64,000 nt of DNA from Trebonia sp963771985 (GCA_963771985.1 CAVYVO010000010.1:1-64000), one strand, 5' to 3'; shown: positions 1 through 8,387, numbered from the stretch's first letter. The notes: generated by a model not told the origin, from the sequence alone. Translations and numbers: made by a program.

Positions 1-808
1 TGCGGCCCGCCCGGGACATAACCGGCTGCCGCCCGGTGTCCTGCTCGCGCAGGATCGCCAGGTGCAGGTCCCTGGTCGGCGGCGCCGGGTCGGCGCCCAG
101 ATCGTCCGCCAGCCTGGCGCTGAGCGCCGCGTACGCCGTCAGCGCCTTGCCGTGCTCGCCGGCCCCCGCCGCGGCCGCCATGTAGAGGCGGTGCGCCTGC
201 TCGTCCAGCGGATCGGCGGACATCGCCTGCCCGGCGTCCGCCATCGCCGACCGCGCGTCGCCGGTCGCCAGGGCCGCCTCGGCGGCGGCCAGCCGGGCCC
301 GGCACAGCAGCAGGCGCACCTCGTCCCGTGCCGGGTCCGCCCACTCCGCGTAGGGCTCGTCGGCCAGCGCCGTGCCCGCGGGCAGCGACGCCAGCGCCCG
401 CTGGGCGGCGGCCAGGGCGATGGCCGGACTCGCGCCGACATGCTGCTCGGCGCGGTCGCAGAACAGCGCCGCCTGGTCGAGGTCCACGATGACGCCCGGA
501 CCGCCGCCCAGCCGGTACGCCTGCCCGCCGCCTTCGATCACCCCCGGGCCGAGTGCCGCCCGCAGCCTGGAGACCAGCGTCGCGACGTTCCGCTCCGCGG
601 CCGCGGGCGGGTCGCCGTCCCACAGCGTCTCGATGATCCGCTCGACGGGAACCCGCCGCTGGCGCTCGACCGCGAGCAGTTTGAGCAGCATCCGCGCCTT
701 GCGGCTGCCCACTTCGCCCGCGGGCAGCGCGGTGCCCTCGCGGACGACGCCGAACTCGCCAGCGAGGCGTATCTCCAGTTCCCCGGGGCTGCCCCCGGCC
801 CTCCCCAC
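1..808 (-). CDS. SARP/AfsR-family transcriptional regulator, N-terminal part (cut by window edge)
   Basis: The first about 90 residues form an OmpR-type winged helix (GEVGSRKARMLLKLLA, then VPVERIIETLWDGDPP and VATLVSRLRAALGPG). A bacterial transcriptional activation domain of helical repeats follows (DLDQAALFCDRAEQ to LYMAAAAGAGEHGKALTAY). This is the layout of SARP activators of secondary metabolism. The GTG at 808 is chosen because an in-frame TAA lies four codons upstream. The frame stays open to base 1, so it is unclear whether this is a short SARP or a longer AfsR-type protein with an NB-ARC domain. It lies 55 bp downstream of the FAD oxidoreductase on the same strand and may be co-transcribed with it. 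Confidence 0.85.
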   Translation of the reverse strand, partial: MGRAGGSPGELEIRLAGEFGVVREGTALPAGEVGSRKARMLLKLLAVERQRRVPVERIIETLWDGDPPAAAERNVATLVSRLRAALGPGVIEGGGQAYRLGGGPGVIVDLDQAALFCDRAEQHVGASPAIALAAAQRALASLPAGTALADEPYAEWADPARDEVRLLLCRARLAAAEAALATGDARSAMADAGQAMSADPLDEQAHRLYMAAAAGAGEHGKALTAYAALSARLADDLGADPAPPTRDLHLAILREQDTGRQPVMSRAGR

Positions 809-863
809 GAGGACTTCTTACTGCCGGTCACCGGATGGCGCAAGACCTTGGGATTACTAGTTC

Positions 864-2303
864 TTAGGATTTTCTGTAAGTTTCCGTCCTGGCCAGTGCC
901 AGGCGGGCGGCGTGGTAGCCGCCCATGCCGTGGACTCCCGCGCCCGGCGGCGTGCTGGCCGAGCACAGGTACACGCCGCGCAGCGGGGTCGCCCACGGGT
1001 GCGCCGACAGGAGCGGACGGCTGACGAACTGGGTCCAGGCGGCCGAGCCGCCGCCGATGTCGCCGCCGACGAGGTTCGGGTTGTGCCGTTCGAGCGCGGC
1101 CGGGCCGTGCGCGGCGCGGGCCAGGATCAGGTCCCTGAACCCGGGCGCGAACCGCTCGATCTGGTTCTCGATCGCCGCGGTCATGTCCACCGTCGAGCCG
1201 TTCGGCACGTGGCAGTAGGCCCACAGGACGTGCCGCCCCGCTGGCGCGCGCGAGGGATCGGCGGCGCACGGCTGGACGGTGAGCACGTACGGCCGCTCCG
1301 GGTGCCGGCCGACCGCCACCGCGGCCTCCGCGGCCGCGATCTCGGCCAGCGTGCCGCCCAGGTGCACGGTCGCCGCCGCGGAGACCGCGGGATCCTGCCA
1401 CGGAACCGGGCCGGAAAGCGCCCAGTCGAGTTTGAAAACTCCCGGACCGTACCTGAATCGGCGCAGCCGCCGCGCGTACCCGGCCGGCAGCCGGTCGCCG
1501 CAGACCGCCAGGACCTGCCGGGGGGTCAGGTCAAGCAGGATCACGGGGGCTTTCGGCACGTCCGCCAGGTCCCGTACCGAGGCGCCGGGCTCCGCGACGC
1601 CGCCGAGCGTGACCAGGCGATCCACCAGGGCGGCGGCCAGCCGCGCGGACCCGCCGCAGACCACGGGCCAGCCGACCTGGTGGGCGAGCGCGGCCAGCAG
1701 CAGCCCGTATCCGCCGGTGATCGGCTGGCGCAGGTCGATCATCGAGTGCGCGGCCATGCCCGCGAACACCGCCCGGGCCCGTTCCCCGCCGAAGACGGCG
1801 CGCGCCAGGGCGGTCGCGGGCAGCGCGCCCAGGACCCCGTACCTGGCCAGCCGCAGCGGCGCCCGGGGCACAGAAAGCGGCGACAGCAGCGAGTCGACGA
1901 GGCCGAACCCGCCGCGTGCGGCGGCACCCACGCTCTGCCGCCAGGCGGCCGCGTCCCTGGCGGAGCCGAGGCCCGCGGCTGTTTCCGCTATGTCCCTGCG
2001 GACGAGCACCGCGTCCTCGCCGTCAAGCGGGTGCGCGGCCTGTACCTCCGGGAACGACCACTCAACCGGGAGATCCAGGTCGCGGAGCGCGGCGGACGCG
2101 CGGGCCAGCGGGAGGACGGTAGCGCACATGTCGTGCGTGAACCCGTCCAGGGTGAGCGCCGCGCTGCGCAGCCCGCCGCCGAACTCGTCCGCGCCTTCGA
2201 GGAGCAGCACCCGGAGCCCGGCTTCGGCCAGCGTGGTGGCGCCGATCAGCCCGTTCGGGCCTGAGCCCACCACTACCGCGTCGAACCCGTCCGCTCCGGC
2301 CAC
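864..2303 (-). CDS. FAD-dependent oxidoreductase, phytoene desaturase/NAD(P)-binding amine-oxidase-like
   Basis: 479 aa. An N-terminal Rossmann dinucleotide-binding motif GSGPNG (residues 13-18) is followed by the ribose-binding acidic residue at about 36 (LLLEGADEFGGG). The C-terminal segment GVYLCSASTPPGAGVHGMGG is the usual second FAD-binding block of the phytoene-desaturase/CrtI-like superfamily. The protein is probably a soluble flavoprotein; its substrate cannot be read from sequence. Three 19-bp tandem repeats, each carrying a GAGGAG ribosome site, lie just upstream and separate it from the exporter gene on the same strand. Confidence 0.85.
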   Translation of the reverse strand: MAGADGFDAVVVGSGPNGLIGATTLAEAGLRVLLLEGADEFGGGLRSAALTLDGFTHDMCATVLPLARASAALRDLDLPVEWSFPEVQAAHPLDGEDAVLVRRDIAETAAGLGSARDAAAWRQSVGAAARGGFGLVDSLLSPLSVPRAPLRLARYGVLGALPATALARAVFGGERARAVFAGMAAHSMIDLRQPITGGYGLLLAALAHQVGWPVVCGGSARLAAALVDRLVTLGGVAEPGASVRDLADVPKAPVILLDLTPRQVLAVCGDRLPAGYARRLRRFRYGPGVFKLDWALSGPVPWQDPAVSAAATVHLGGTLAEIAAAEAAVAVGRHPERPYVLTVQPCAADPSRAPAGRHVLWAYCHVPNGSTVDMTAAIENQIERFAPGFRDLILARAAHGPAALERHNPNLVGGDIGGGSAAWTQFVSRPLLSAHPWATPLRGVYLCSASTPPGAGVHGMGGYHAARLALARTETYRKS

Positions 2304-2308
2304 TGCTC

Positions 2309-2365
2309 CTCCTCGCTTACTGCCTTCCTCCTCGCTTACTGCCTTCCTCCCCGCTTACTGCCTTC
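2309..2365. repeat. Three tandem copies of a 19-bp unit carrying a Shine-Dalgarno motif
   Basis: On the minus strand the unit reads GAAGGCAGTAAGCGAGGAG; the copies lie at 2309-2327, 2328-2346 and 2347-2365 (one mismatch in the copy next to the exporter stop). The array fills the whole gap between the exporter stop (2366) and the FAD oxidoreductase start (2303), so the downstream gene has three stacked potential ribosome sites. Confidence 0.9.
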
Positions 2366-3856
2366 TTACCGCTCCGTGCCGCCTATGCTCACGTCGACGG
2401 CCGCCGCCGCGTCAAGGGCGACCGCGGCGCCGTCTGGCTCAGGCACCGCCTGCTGGCGCGGCCGCAGCGTGACGTAGCTGAGCACGACGCCGGCGGCCAG
2501 CAGGCCGATCGTTACCCACAGGCCCGCGTGGTATCCGTCGAGGAACGCCTGCGGCGCCGAGGCCCCGCCGCGCAGCGCGCCCGCCTGCCGCGAGCGCAGC
2601 ACCGCGCCGATCACCGTGACACCGAGCAGCCCGGCCACCTCGCGTGAGGCGTTCAGCAGGGCCGACGCGATTCCGGCCTGACCCCTCGGAGACGCCTCGA
2701 GGACCGAGTTGGTCAGCGGCACGGTCATCAGCCCGGCGCCGACGCCGAACAGCGCGAACCCGGGCATCAGCGCGCCGAACCCCGCGCCGGCGCCGAGGCG
2801 GGCGAACAGGACGAGGCCGGCGACCATCAGGGCCATCCCCAGCGAAACCGTGCGGTGCGACCCCAGCGCCGCGGCCACCCGCGGCGCGACCGTGGCCGCG
2901 ACCGCCAGACACAGCGCCATCGGCACGAACGACAGCCCCGCCTTGGTCGGCGAGAATCCCAGGATGCCCTGCAGGTACAGCGAGGTGAAGAAGTAGATCC
3001 CCAGGATGCCGAATCCCCAGATCATCATCGTCACCGTCCCGCCGCTGAACGCGCCGATCCTGAAGACCGGCAGCGGCACCATCGGCTCCTGGGCCCGGGC
3101 CTCGATGGCCAGGAAGACCGCCACGGCGAGGGCGGCGACCGCGAAGGCGGTCACGATCAGCGGCGACGTCCAGCCGCGGTCATGCCCTTCGATCAGCGCA
3201 AAGGTCAGGGCGAACAGGGCCAGCGCGGAAGTGACGAGTCCGGGCAGGTCGAGCCGCCGCGTTCGCGACTCGCCGCGCGATTCCGCGACGAACGGGACGG
3301 CGATCGCGAACGTGATCACGCCGATCGGCACGTTGATCAGGAAGATCCAGCCCCAGCGCACGTGCTGGCTGATGAGACCGCCGATGACCGGGCCGAGCGC
3401 GAGGCCGAGCGCCCCGATCGCGCTCCAGATGCCGATCGCCGCGGTGCGCTCCCTGGCGTCATCGAAGGCGTGCGTGATGATCGCGAGGGTCGTGGGCGTC
3501 AGCAACGCCGCACCCAGCCCCTGCACGGCCCTGGCGGCGATCAGCTCGCCGCCGCTCCCGGACAGTCCGGCGGCCAGCGACGAGAGCGTGAAGATCGTCA
3601 GACCCGCGAAGAACACCCGGCGCCTGCCGTAGACGTCGGCGACCCGGCCGCCGACGAGCAGCAGCCCCGCGAACACCAGCAGGTAGCTGCTGACGATCCA
3701 CTCCAGCCCCGTGATCGACAGGTGCAGGCTGCGCTGGATGGTCGGGATCGCGACATTCGTCACGTTGTTGTCGAGGTAACTCATCAGAGTGGCCAGGCTG
3801 ACCGCGGCCAGCGCCCACCACCGTGCCCTTGCCGTCACGGCTCCGGTCCTTCCCAT
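2366..3856 (-). CDS. DHA2-family MFS drug exporter (EmrB/QacA type)
   Basis: 496 aa, the usual length of 14-helix DHA2 exporters. Family motifs are visible: LDNNVTNVAIPTIQRSL in helix 1 (motif D1), GGRVADVYGRRRVF (motif A) after helix 2, and GPVIGGLISQHVRWGWIFLINVP (motif C region) in helix 5. It is predicted to be a proton-coupled efflux pump of the cytoplasmic membrane. It is transcribed divergently from a TetR repressor, with repeated operator-like sequences in the 103-bp gap, so substrate-induced derepression is the likely control. Confidence 0.9.
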   Translation of the reverse strand: MGRTGAVTARARWWALAAVSLATLMSYLDNNVTNVAIPTIQRSLHLSITGLEWIVSSYLLVFAGLLLVGGRVADVYGRRRVFFAGLTIFTLSSLAAGLSGSGGELIAARAVQGLGAALLTPTTLAIITHAFDDARERTAAIGIWSAIGALGLALGPVIGGLISQHVRWGWIFLINVPIGVITFAIAVPFVAESRGESRTRRLDLPGLVTSALALFALTFALIEGHDRGWTSPLIVTAFAVAALAVAVFLAIEARAQEPMVPLPVFRIGAFSGGTVTMMIWGFGILGIYFFTSLYLQGILGFSPTKAGLSFVPMALCLAVAATVAPRVAAALGSHRTVSLGMALMVAGLVLFARLGAGAGFGALMPGFALFGVGAGLMTVPLTNSVLEASPRGQAGIASALLNASREVAGLLGVTVIGAVLRSRQAGALRGGASAPQAFLDGYHAGLWVTIGLLAAGVVLSYVTLRPRQQAVPEPDGAAVALDAAAAVDVSIGGTER

Positions 3857-3959
3857 TAGTACTTGTACCGCGTACCTGTATGGCGTACCTGTATGGCGTT
3901 CTTATACGTTGTACATGTCGTCATTGCCGATGATGGCCTGTACGTCGTATAGTTGTCAA
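3857..3959. promoter_or_regulatory. Exporter/TetR divergent promoter with operator repeats
   Basis: Two perfect tandem copies of GCGTACCTGTATG lie at 3870-3895. To their right, TATACGTTGTACA (3903-3915) and TGTACGTCGTATA (3939-3951) form an inverted pair (11 of 13 positions complementary). Such paired sites between a TetR gene and its exporter are the expected binding place of the repressor. Which repeat is bound is inference. Confidence 0.65.
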
Positions 3960-4670
3960 GTGACTTCTTCACAGCAGGTGCGATCCGAGTCGGCAGCGAC
4001 CCGCGACGACGGCGAGCGCATCCGGCTGACCAGGGATGCGGTGGTCGACCAGGCACTGCGGCTCGCCGACGCCGTCGGCCTGGACGCCTTGACGATCCGC
4101 AAGCTCGCGGCCGAGCTCGGCGTCACGCCGATGGCGCTGTACTGGCACTTCCGCAGCAAAGACGAGCTGCTCGACGGGCTCGCCGAGCGGGTCTGGGCCG
4201 AAATCGACACCGACGTCGACTCCGCCGCGACGTGGAGCGCCCAGCTACGCGGACTGCTGGAATCCCTGCTGCGGGTGCTGCGCACTCATCCGGCGGCCGC
4301 TCAGCTGCTGCTGCAGTCGGAGAAGCAGGGCGAGGCTTTCCTGCGCGCGACGGAGATAACCCTGGAGATCCTGCGGGGCGCCGGGTTCGATGCCGCGTAT
4401 GCCAGCGAGATCGCCCGCTCGGTGCTGTGGACCGGGATCATGCTGATCATGAGCGAGCCGGGAATCGAGTCGCTGTCCGCGGAGGAGCGGGCGGAGAAGC
4501 AGCGCGTGAAGCAGATCGTGTTCGCGACGCTGCCGGCCGCCCGGTACCCGCGGCTGGTGGAGTGCGCCGTCCCGATGACCTCGTGCGACGATCCTGATTT
4601 CCACTACGACGTGGGGGTCAGCGTGTTCATCGCGGGCGTGGAGGCGATCGCCGCCGCCGTCACACGGTAG
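3960..4670 (+). CDS. TetR-family repressor with TetR_C domain
   Basis: 236 aa from the GTG at 3960. Upstream in-frame codons exist, but they run through the operator region and the divergent gene, so this start fits best. The N-terminal helix-turn-helix is at about residues 45-64 (TIRKLAAELGVTPMALYWHF), typical of TetR. The C-terminal ligand domain resembles the TetR_C (tetracycline-repressor class) fold, as in TetR/ActR-like regulators of exporters. It is divergent from the DHA2 pump, its presumed target. Its 3' end overlaps the convergent methyltransferase by 11 bp. Confidence 0.88.
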   Translation: MTSSQQVRSESAATRDDGERIRLTRDAVVDQALRLADAVGLDALTIRKLAAELGVTPMALYWHFRSKDELLDGLAERVWAEIDTDVDSAATWSAQLRGLLESLLRVLRTHPAAAQLLLQSEKQGEAFLRATEITLEILRGAGFDAAYASEIARSVLWTGIMLIMSEPGIESLSAEERAEKQRVKQIVFATLPAARYPRLVECAVPMTSCDDPDFHYDVGVSVFIAGVEAIAAAVTR

Positions 4671-5397
4671 GCCGCCTGCCGCCGTAGATGACGAAGTCGA
4701 GTTCCTTCCAGTACACGTCCACGCCCTCGAAGCCGGCCGCGCGCAGGTAACCGACCTGCGGCTCGAGGGGGACCATGTAGCGGACGTGGTTCTCGTAGCG
4801 GAACTGTTCCTCGGGGGTCCGGTGGGCCCGTTTGGCCGCCGCCGACGGGTCCCGCCGGTCCCCGGCGCGCAGCCAGGCCTCCTCGGCCACCGGGTCCGGG
4901 GCCGTGACCGGGTCGTAGTTGAGGTACCAGCCGCCAGGCGCCAGGTGGTCGTGGATCTCGCGGAACAGCGCCTGCTTCCGGTCGTCTTTGAGGTGGTGGA
5001 CGCAGAGCGAGCTGATAACCGCGTCCACCGGGACCGGTATCGGCGCCGGCCAGCCGCCGGCGCGTGTCAGGTCGAATTCGACGTAGCTGTAGCGTCCCTC
5101 GTACGGAGCGAGCTCCAGGGCTCCCTGGGCCATCATCTGCGGCGAGAAGTCAGCCAGGATCGCGTGGGCGGCCGGGAAGTGGTCGAGGATGGTCCGCGCG
5201 GCCGCTCCAGTGCCGGCGCCGAGGTCGACGAACGCGAAGGGATCACCCGGACCGAACGGCAGCAGTTCGGCCATCAGGACACGGTGTCCCGCGCGGCGCC
5301 GCTCCCTGTCGCTGGCGGTCGACTTCCAGAAGTTCACGCCGATGTCCGTCTTCCAGATAGCTGCGTTGGTGTCCTCGGCGTCCAGGCTTTCCGGCAT
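4660..5397 (-). CDS. Class I SAM-dependent methyltransferase
   Basis: 245 aa. SAM-binding motif I FVDLGAGTGAA lies at residues 56-66, with an acidic motif II (AILADFSPQMM) and a motif IV-like stretch (VDAVISSLCVHHLKDD). The sequence LAPGGWYLNYDPVTAP resembles small-molecule methyltransferases of the UbiE/Methyltransf_25 class. The ATG at 5397 is chosen because it starts the conserved region; the frame is open farther upstream without similarity. The substrate is not known. It converges on the TetR gene. Confidence 0.8.
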   Translation of the reverse strand: MPESLDAEDTNAAIWKTDIGVNFWKSTASDRERRRAGHRVLMAELLPFGPGDPFAFVDLGAGTGAAARTILDHFPAAHAILADFSPQMMAQGALELAPYEGRYSYVEFDLTRAGGWPAPIPVPVDAVISSLCVHHLKDDRKQALFREIHDHLAPGGWYLNYDPVTAPDPVAEEAWLRAGDRRDPSAAAKRAHRTPEEQFRYENHVRYMVPLEPQVGYLRAAGFEGVDVYWKELDFVIYGGRRPTV

Positions 5398-5523
5398 GGC
5401 AACGATGCTAACGAATGTCTCGTACGTCACACTCCGTGAACCGCTGACCTGGGACCTTGGTCCCTGGAGAAGCGCCTGGACGGAGGCTGGGATGGTGGCC
5501 TGGCTAGCACGAGGGGGTGCGCC

Positions 5524-5940
5524 ATGGCCAAGACCGATGAATTGCGTGATCACCAGGCCCGCTGCGTGCCGCACATGGCGATGCTGCACATGTTCGCCGG
5601 CCGCGCCGCCGACGCGCCGCTCCCGTCCGATGCCGTGGAGCAGGTGACGCGGGCGACGGGAGCGGTCCTCGCCGAGGCCGAGGCCGCCGGGCGTGCCGCC
5701 CTGGCCGCCATGACCGGGAACGGCCACCATCCGGCGAGCTTGTCGTTGCTGACCGCCAGGCAGGCGAGGCTCGAGCATGCCGCGGCGGACGCGATCGCGT
5801 CCGCCCGTGAGGCAGCGCACGGCGGCAACATCGCCGCGCTGCGGCAGCGGCTGCAGCGGTTCGAGGCGCTGACGGCCGCGATGTGGACTGTCCAGCGGGA
5901 ATGTGCCGTTCCTCCCAGTGTTATACGGCCGGGGGCATAG
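5524..5940 (+). CDS. Hypothetical helical protein
   Basis: 138 aa, not recognised. It is Ala-rich and predicted helical, with no signal peptide or membrane segment (MAKTDELRDHQARC at the start). The ATG follows GAGGGGG at good spacing. It ends 26 bp before the thioredoxin gene and may share its transcript. Codon use matches the neighbours, so the ORF is probably real. Confidence 0.6.
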   Translation: MAKTDELRDHQARCVPHMAMLHMFAGRAADAPLPSDAVEQVTRATGAVLAEAEAAGRAALAAMTGNGHHPASLSLLTARQARLEHAAADAIASAREAAHGGNIAALRQRLQRFEALTAAMWTVQRECAVPPSVIRPGA

Positions 5941-5966
5941 AGCGTCCCCCGTACCAAGGGAGGACA

Positions 5967-6353
5967 ATGAGCACCATCGCGCTGACCAGCGAAATCTTCG
6001 AGGACGCCGTCATCAAGCCGGGAATCACCCTGGTTGACTGGTGGGCTTCATGGTGCGGCCCGTGCCGCATGTTCGCGCCGGTATTCGAGGAGGCCAGCCA
6101 GAGCCACCCGGATGTCACGTTCGGGAAGATCGACACCGAGGACCAGCGGGATCTGTCGGCCGCCGCGGGGATCACCTCGATCCCGACACTGATGGCATTC
6201 CGCGACGGGATCCTGGTGTTCCGCCAGCCCGGCGCCCTGCCCGCCGCCGCGCTTGAGCAGGTCATCAAGGCCGTGCGCGACTTGGACATGGACGAGGTTC
6301 GCGCCGAGGTGGAGCGGCAGCAAGCGGGCGGCGACGCTCCCGCCGAAAGCTGA
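5967..6353 (+). CDS. trx: Thioredoxin
   Basis: 128 aa with the redox motif WCGPCR (catalytic cysteines 30 and 33) after a WWASWC strand, and the cis-proline loop GITSIPTLMAF. It is a cytosolic thiol-disulfide reductase, normally reduced by thioredoxin reductase (none is nearby). The start ATG 5967 follows AAGGGAGG by 3 bp; the frame is open upstream but that part lacks similarity. A C-terminal tail of about 15 charged residues extends beyond the usual 105-110 aa core. Confidence 0.93.
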   Translation: MSTIALTSEIFEDAVIKPGITLVDWWASWCGPCRMFAPVFEEASQSHPDVTFGKIDTEDQRDLSAAAGITSIPTLMAFRDGILVFRQPGALPAAALEQVIKAVRDLDMDEVRAEVERQQAGGDAPAES

Positions 6354-6393
6354 CGCCGACCACGCTCTGCTTGCCCTTGGGGGGAGGCCCCCT

Positions 6394-7533
6394 TCAACCC
6401 CCCGGTTTGGCCGTGTCGATGTTCTTCCTGACCCGCGGCGAGGCGACACCGTGGGTTTCCAGCCTGGCACGCTGCGCCGGGCCCTGCGGCAAGGGCGGCA
6501 GCCAGGTGATGTTCCAGGCCTGAGCCTCGAGTCTGGCGGCGTTCCAGATCTCGTAGCCGACTCCGCCGAGCGCCCGGGAGACGCCCGTGCTGAGCCCGGC
6601 CCCGCCGCAACCGAGCACGGTGGCGACCGTCACGAGGCTCGCCCACACCTGGCTTGCTCCGCTGAGGTTCGAGATCACCAGGTAGAGCAGCCCTGCCAGC
6701 GCCGCCATGGTCACCACGACGAGCGGCCAGAAGCGGCGGAGGATGGCGGAGCTCAGCATTTTCGCCGCCCGCACGATGGCGGATGCGGCCTGGACCCAGG
6801 CGCCCATTCCCGGGTCAAGACTCACGTCGGGATCGGCGGTGAGCACGCCATGCCAGACCGCGCCCTGCACGCGAAGCGCGCTGATCGCCGTACCCGCGCT
6901 CCCCGCCCTCATCTTCGGCACGTTGACGTCGACCCAGTCCGCCCAGTGCGTCAGCGACTGGCCGACGATGGTCGCGGTCGACGGCGGAAGGGCGGAGCCC
7001 GCGCCGTTGAGCAATGTGTGCGCGGCGGCTACCTGGCCACTCCTGAACATGGCGATGAAGGAATCCAGGCTGTCGGCCGCGGGCAGCCAGCATGTGTCAC
7101 TGAGCGCGAGGCCAAGCTGGTAGGCGTTGAGCTGCTGCTGATCGTCGGCGAACTGGTCGAGGATCGCCAGGTGCAGCGCGCGCACCTCGCGGTCGAAGCC
7201 ACGCTGGTCGAACTGCTCCTGGCTGCCCGGCTGCATCTTCGCCGCCTCCGCCCGCACAGCGGCGTCGGAAACGGGCAGGGCCGCCGCCGTAAGCAGGTCA
7301 CGCAGGTCGATGACCAGGAAGTTCAGCAATTCGGCGGCGTCAAGGTCGGCGACAAGCGGCAGCTGAACCGCCGCGTTGAATACCGGCTCGCGGACGAGGA
7401 AGCCATCCCGCCGCCGGCCGTCGAACAGCTCGGCCATCAGCCAGCCCAGCGCGAAGACCGTTCCCACCGGCGGCGGCCCCGCCGCGAGCGGCGCCGCAGG
7501 CGGGACCTGGCTGCTTTCGGTACTGGCAGACAT
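6394..7533 (-). CDS. Hypothetical membrane-anchored protein
   Basis: 379 aa from the ATG at 7533 (GGAGAAG about 10 bp upstream). It is not recognised. The first about 260 residues are soluble and helical (start MSASTESSQVPPAAPLAAG, Pro/Ala-rich). Two adjacent hydrophobic segments follow at roughly 265-285 and 295-315 (FWPLVVVTMAALAGLLYLVI and VWASLVTVATVLGCGGAGLS), then a basic cytoplasmic-type tail. It stands alone between convergent thioredoxin and a DUF397 gene. Confidence 0.6.
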   Translation of the reverse strand: MSASTESSQVPPAAPLAAGPPPVGTVFALGWLMAELFDGRRRDGFLVREPVFNAAVQLPLVADLDAAELLNFLVIDLRDLLTAAALPVSDAAVRAEAAKMQPGSQEQFDQRGFDREVRALHLAILDQFADDQQQLNAYQLGLALSDTCWLPAADSLDSFIAMFRSGQVAAAHTLLNGAGSALPPSTATIVGQSLTHWADWVDVNVPKMRAGSAGTAISALRVQGAVWHGVLTADPDVSLDPGMGAWVQAASAIVRAAKMLSSAILRRFWPLVVVTMAALAGLLYLVISNLSGASQVWASLVTVATVLGCGGAGLSTGVSRALGGVGYEIWNAARLEAQAWNITWLPPLPQGPAQRARLETHGVASPRVRKNIDTAKPGG

Positions 7534-7680
7534 AAAAGGCGCTTCTCCACGTTCGGCAGCCGCTGACGATAGCCGTTTCGATGGCCCGGGCGCTAAATCG
7601 ACAACGATCGAAAGCGCCCCCAGATTGGACCCGATTTTGGCAGCCGGGTACCCCGCTGTCAACGCGTTCCGGACCTTTAC

Positions 7681-7735
7681 CGTGGATCGAACTCGCTACC
7701 GTGGATCGAACTCGCTACCGTGGATCGAACTCGCC
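7681..7735. repeat. 19-bp tandem repeat (nearly three copies) over a gene 3' end
   Basis: The unit CGTGGATCGAACTCGCTAC occurs at 7681-7699 and 7700-7718, and its first 16 bases again from 7719. Read on the minus strand, each copy contains the last codons and stop of the DUF397 gene (GAGTTCGATCCACGGTAG), so the gene's 3' end has been triplicated in tandem. Confidence 0.9.
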
Positions 7736-7954
7736 CGTGCGGACCTTATCGAGGAAGGCGCCCCACTCTCCCGGGCTGAACCGCAGCACGACACCGCGTG
7801 GGTGCATGCTGTCACGGACCCTGATCCGCTCACCATCCGGGGATCCGACTTCGACACAGTTGCCGTTGGCCAGGCTCCACGAACTTTTCCGCCAAGTCTC
7901 GGCGGACTCGCCCGCAGCGCCCATGGCCTTCTTCCGACGCGTGCTGAGCCGCAT
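7715..7954 (-). CDS. DUF397 protein
   Basis: 79 aa. It has the DUF397 signature WRKSSWSLANGNCVEVG, then RIRVRDSMHPRGVVLRFSP and GEWGAFLDKVRTGEF. DUF397 proteins are small actinobacterial proteins usually paired with XRE/DUF5753 regulators and suggested to act as their partners. ATG 7954 follows AAAGG at normal spacing and gives the same length as the second DUF397 gene at 8700. Its XRE partner is not adjacent; the nearest is the frameshifted gene at 9056-9929. Confidence 0.88.
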   Translation of the reverse strand: MRLSTRRKKAMGAAGESAETWRKSSWSLANGNCVEVGSPDGERIRVRDSMHPRGVVLRFSPGEWGAFLDKVRTGEFDPR

Positions 7955-8045
7955 TGAAGTCACCTTTCTCGCACGGTGTCTCACAACCAGTATCCGAGAT
8001 AGGACTTAGGACCTCAAACGGCAACGTTCCGCGCGCCTGCGGACA

Positions 8046-8195
8046 TGCCGATTGCGCAATCGGCCTGCTGGCACCCGGCTGCGAGCCTTGGCGCGGACAC
8101 CCTCCGTCACACAGGCCACAGTGGCGAACCTCCCGCCAGGCGACCCAGCTTAGCTGTGTCCTTCGGGGCGGATATCACCCTGAAGTACCCACCTA
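8046..8195 (+). repeat. Dispersed intergenic element, copy A
   Basis: It begins with the perfect palindrome CCGATTGCGCAATCGG (8048-8063) and ends with ACCCACCTAGAG. An inverted copy lies at 43190-43345; long blocks are identical, for example CACACAGGCCACAGTGGCG and GCTGTGTCCTTCGGGGCGGA. By eye the two copies agree at roughly 85-90% of positions with no long gap. The interior has complementary segments (GGACAC with GTGTCC; ACACAG with CTGTGT), so a folded RNA or DNA structure is possible. Confidence 0.85.
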
Positions 8196-8202
8196 GAGTC
8201 CA

Positions 8203-8245
8203 CTGTCCTTAATGTCTCAACTTCACATTGAGGCATTAAGGACAG
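8203..8245. terminator. 18-bp stem-loop, terminator or transcript-processing hairpin
   Basis: The arms CTGTCCTTAATG (8203-8214) and CATTAAGGACAG (8234-8245) are perfect inverted repeats. They extend inward to 17 of 18 pairs around a 7-base loop. No T-run follows, so intrinsic termination is uncertain. ATTAAGGAC reappears at about 8671, just upstream of the next DUF397 gene. Confidence 0.6.
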
Positions 8246-8387
8246 CCGGCACGGTCCGCGGTGGCAGGGGGTCGGCTAGCGCCGCACCCGCAGACGCTCA
8301 CGGCTCACAGGTTGCTTCGATTCTCAGCAGGCCCGGCAGAATCCGGGCGTCAGCCGTTGGGGTATCGGCACGTCCGGCTCTATTGTG

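Noticed and set aside
4660..5967. 435-aa version of the methyltransferase
   Set aside because: The first 190 codons lie over the hypothetical gene at 5524 and lack similarity; the ATG at 5397 begins the conserved protein.
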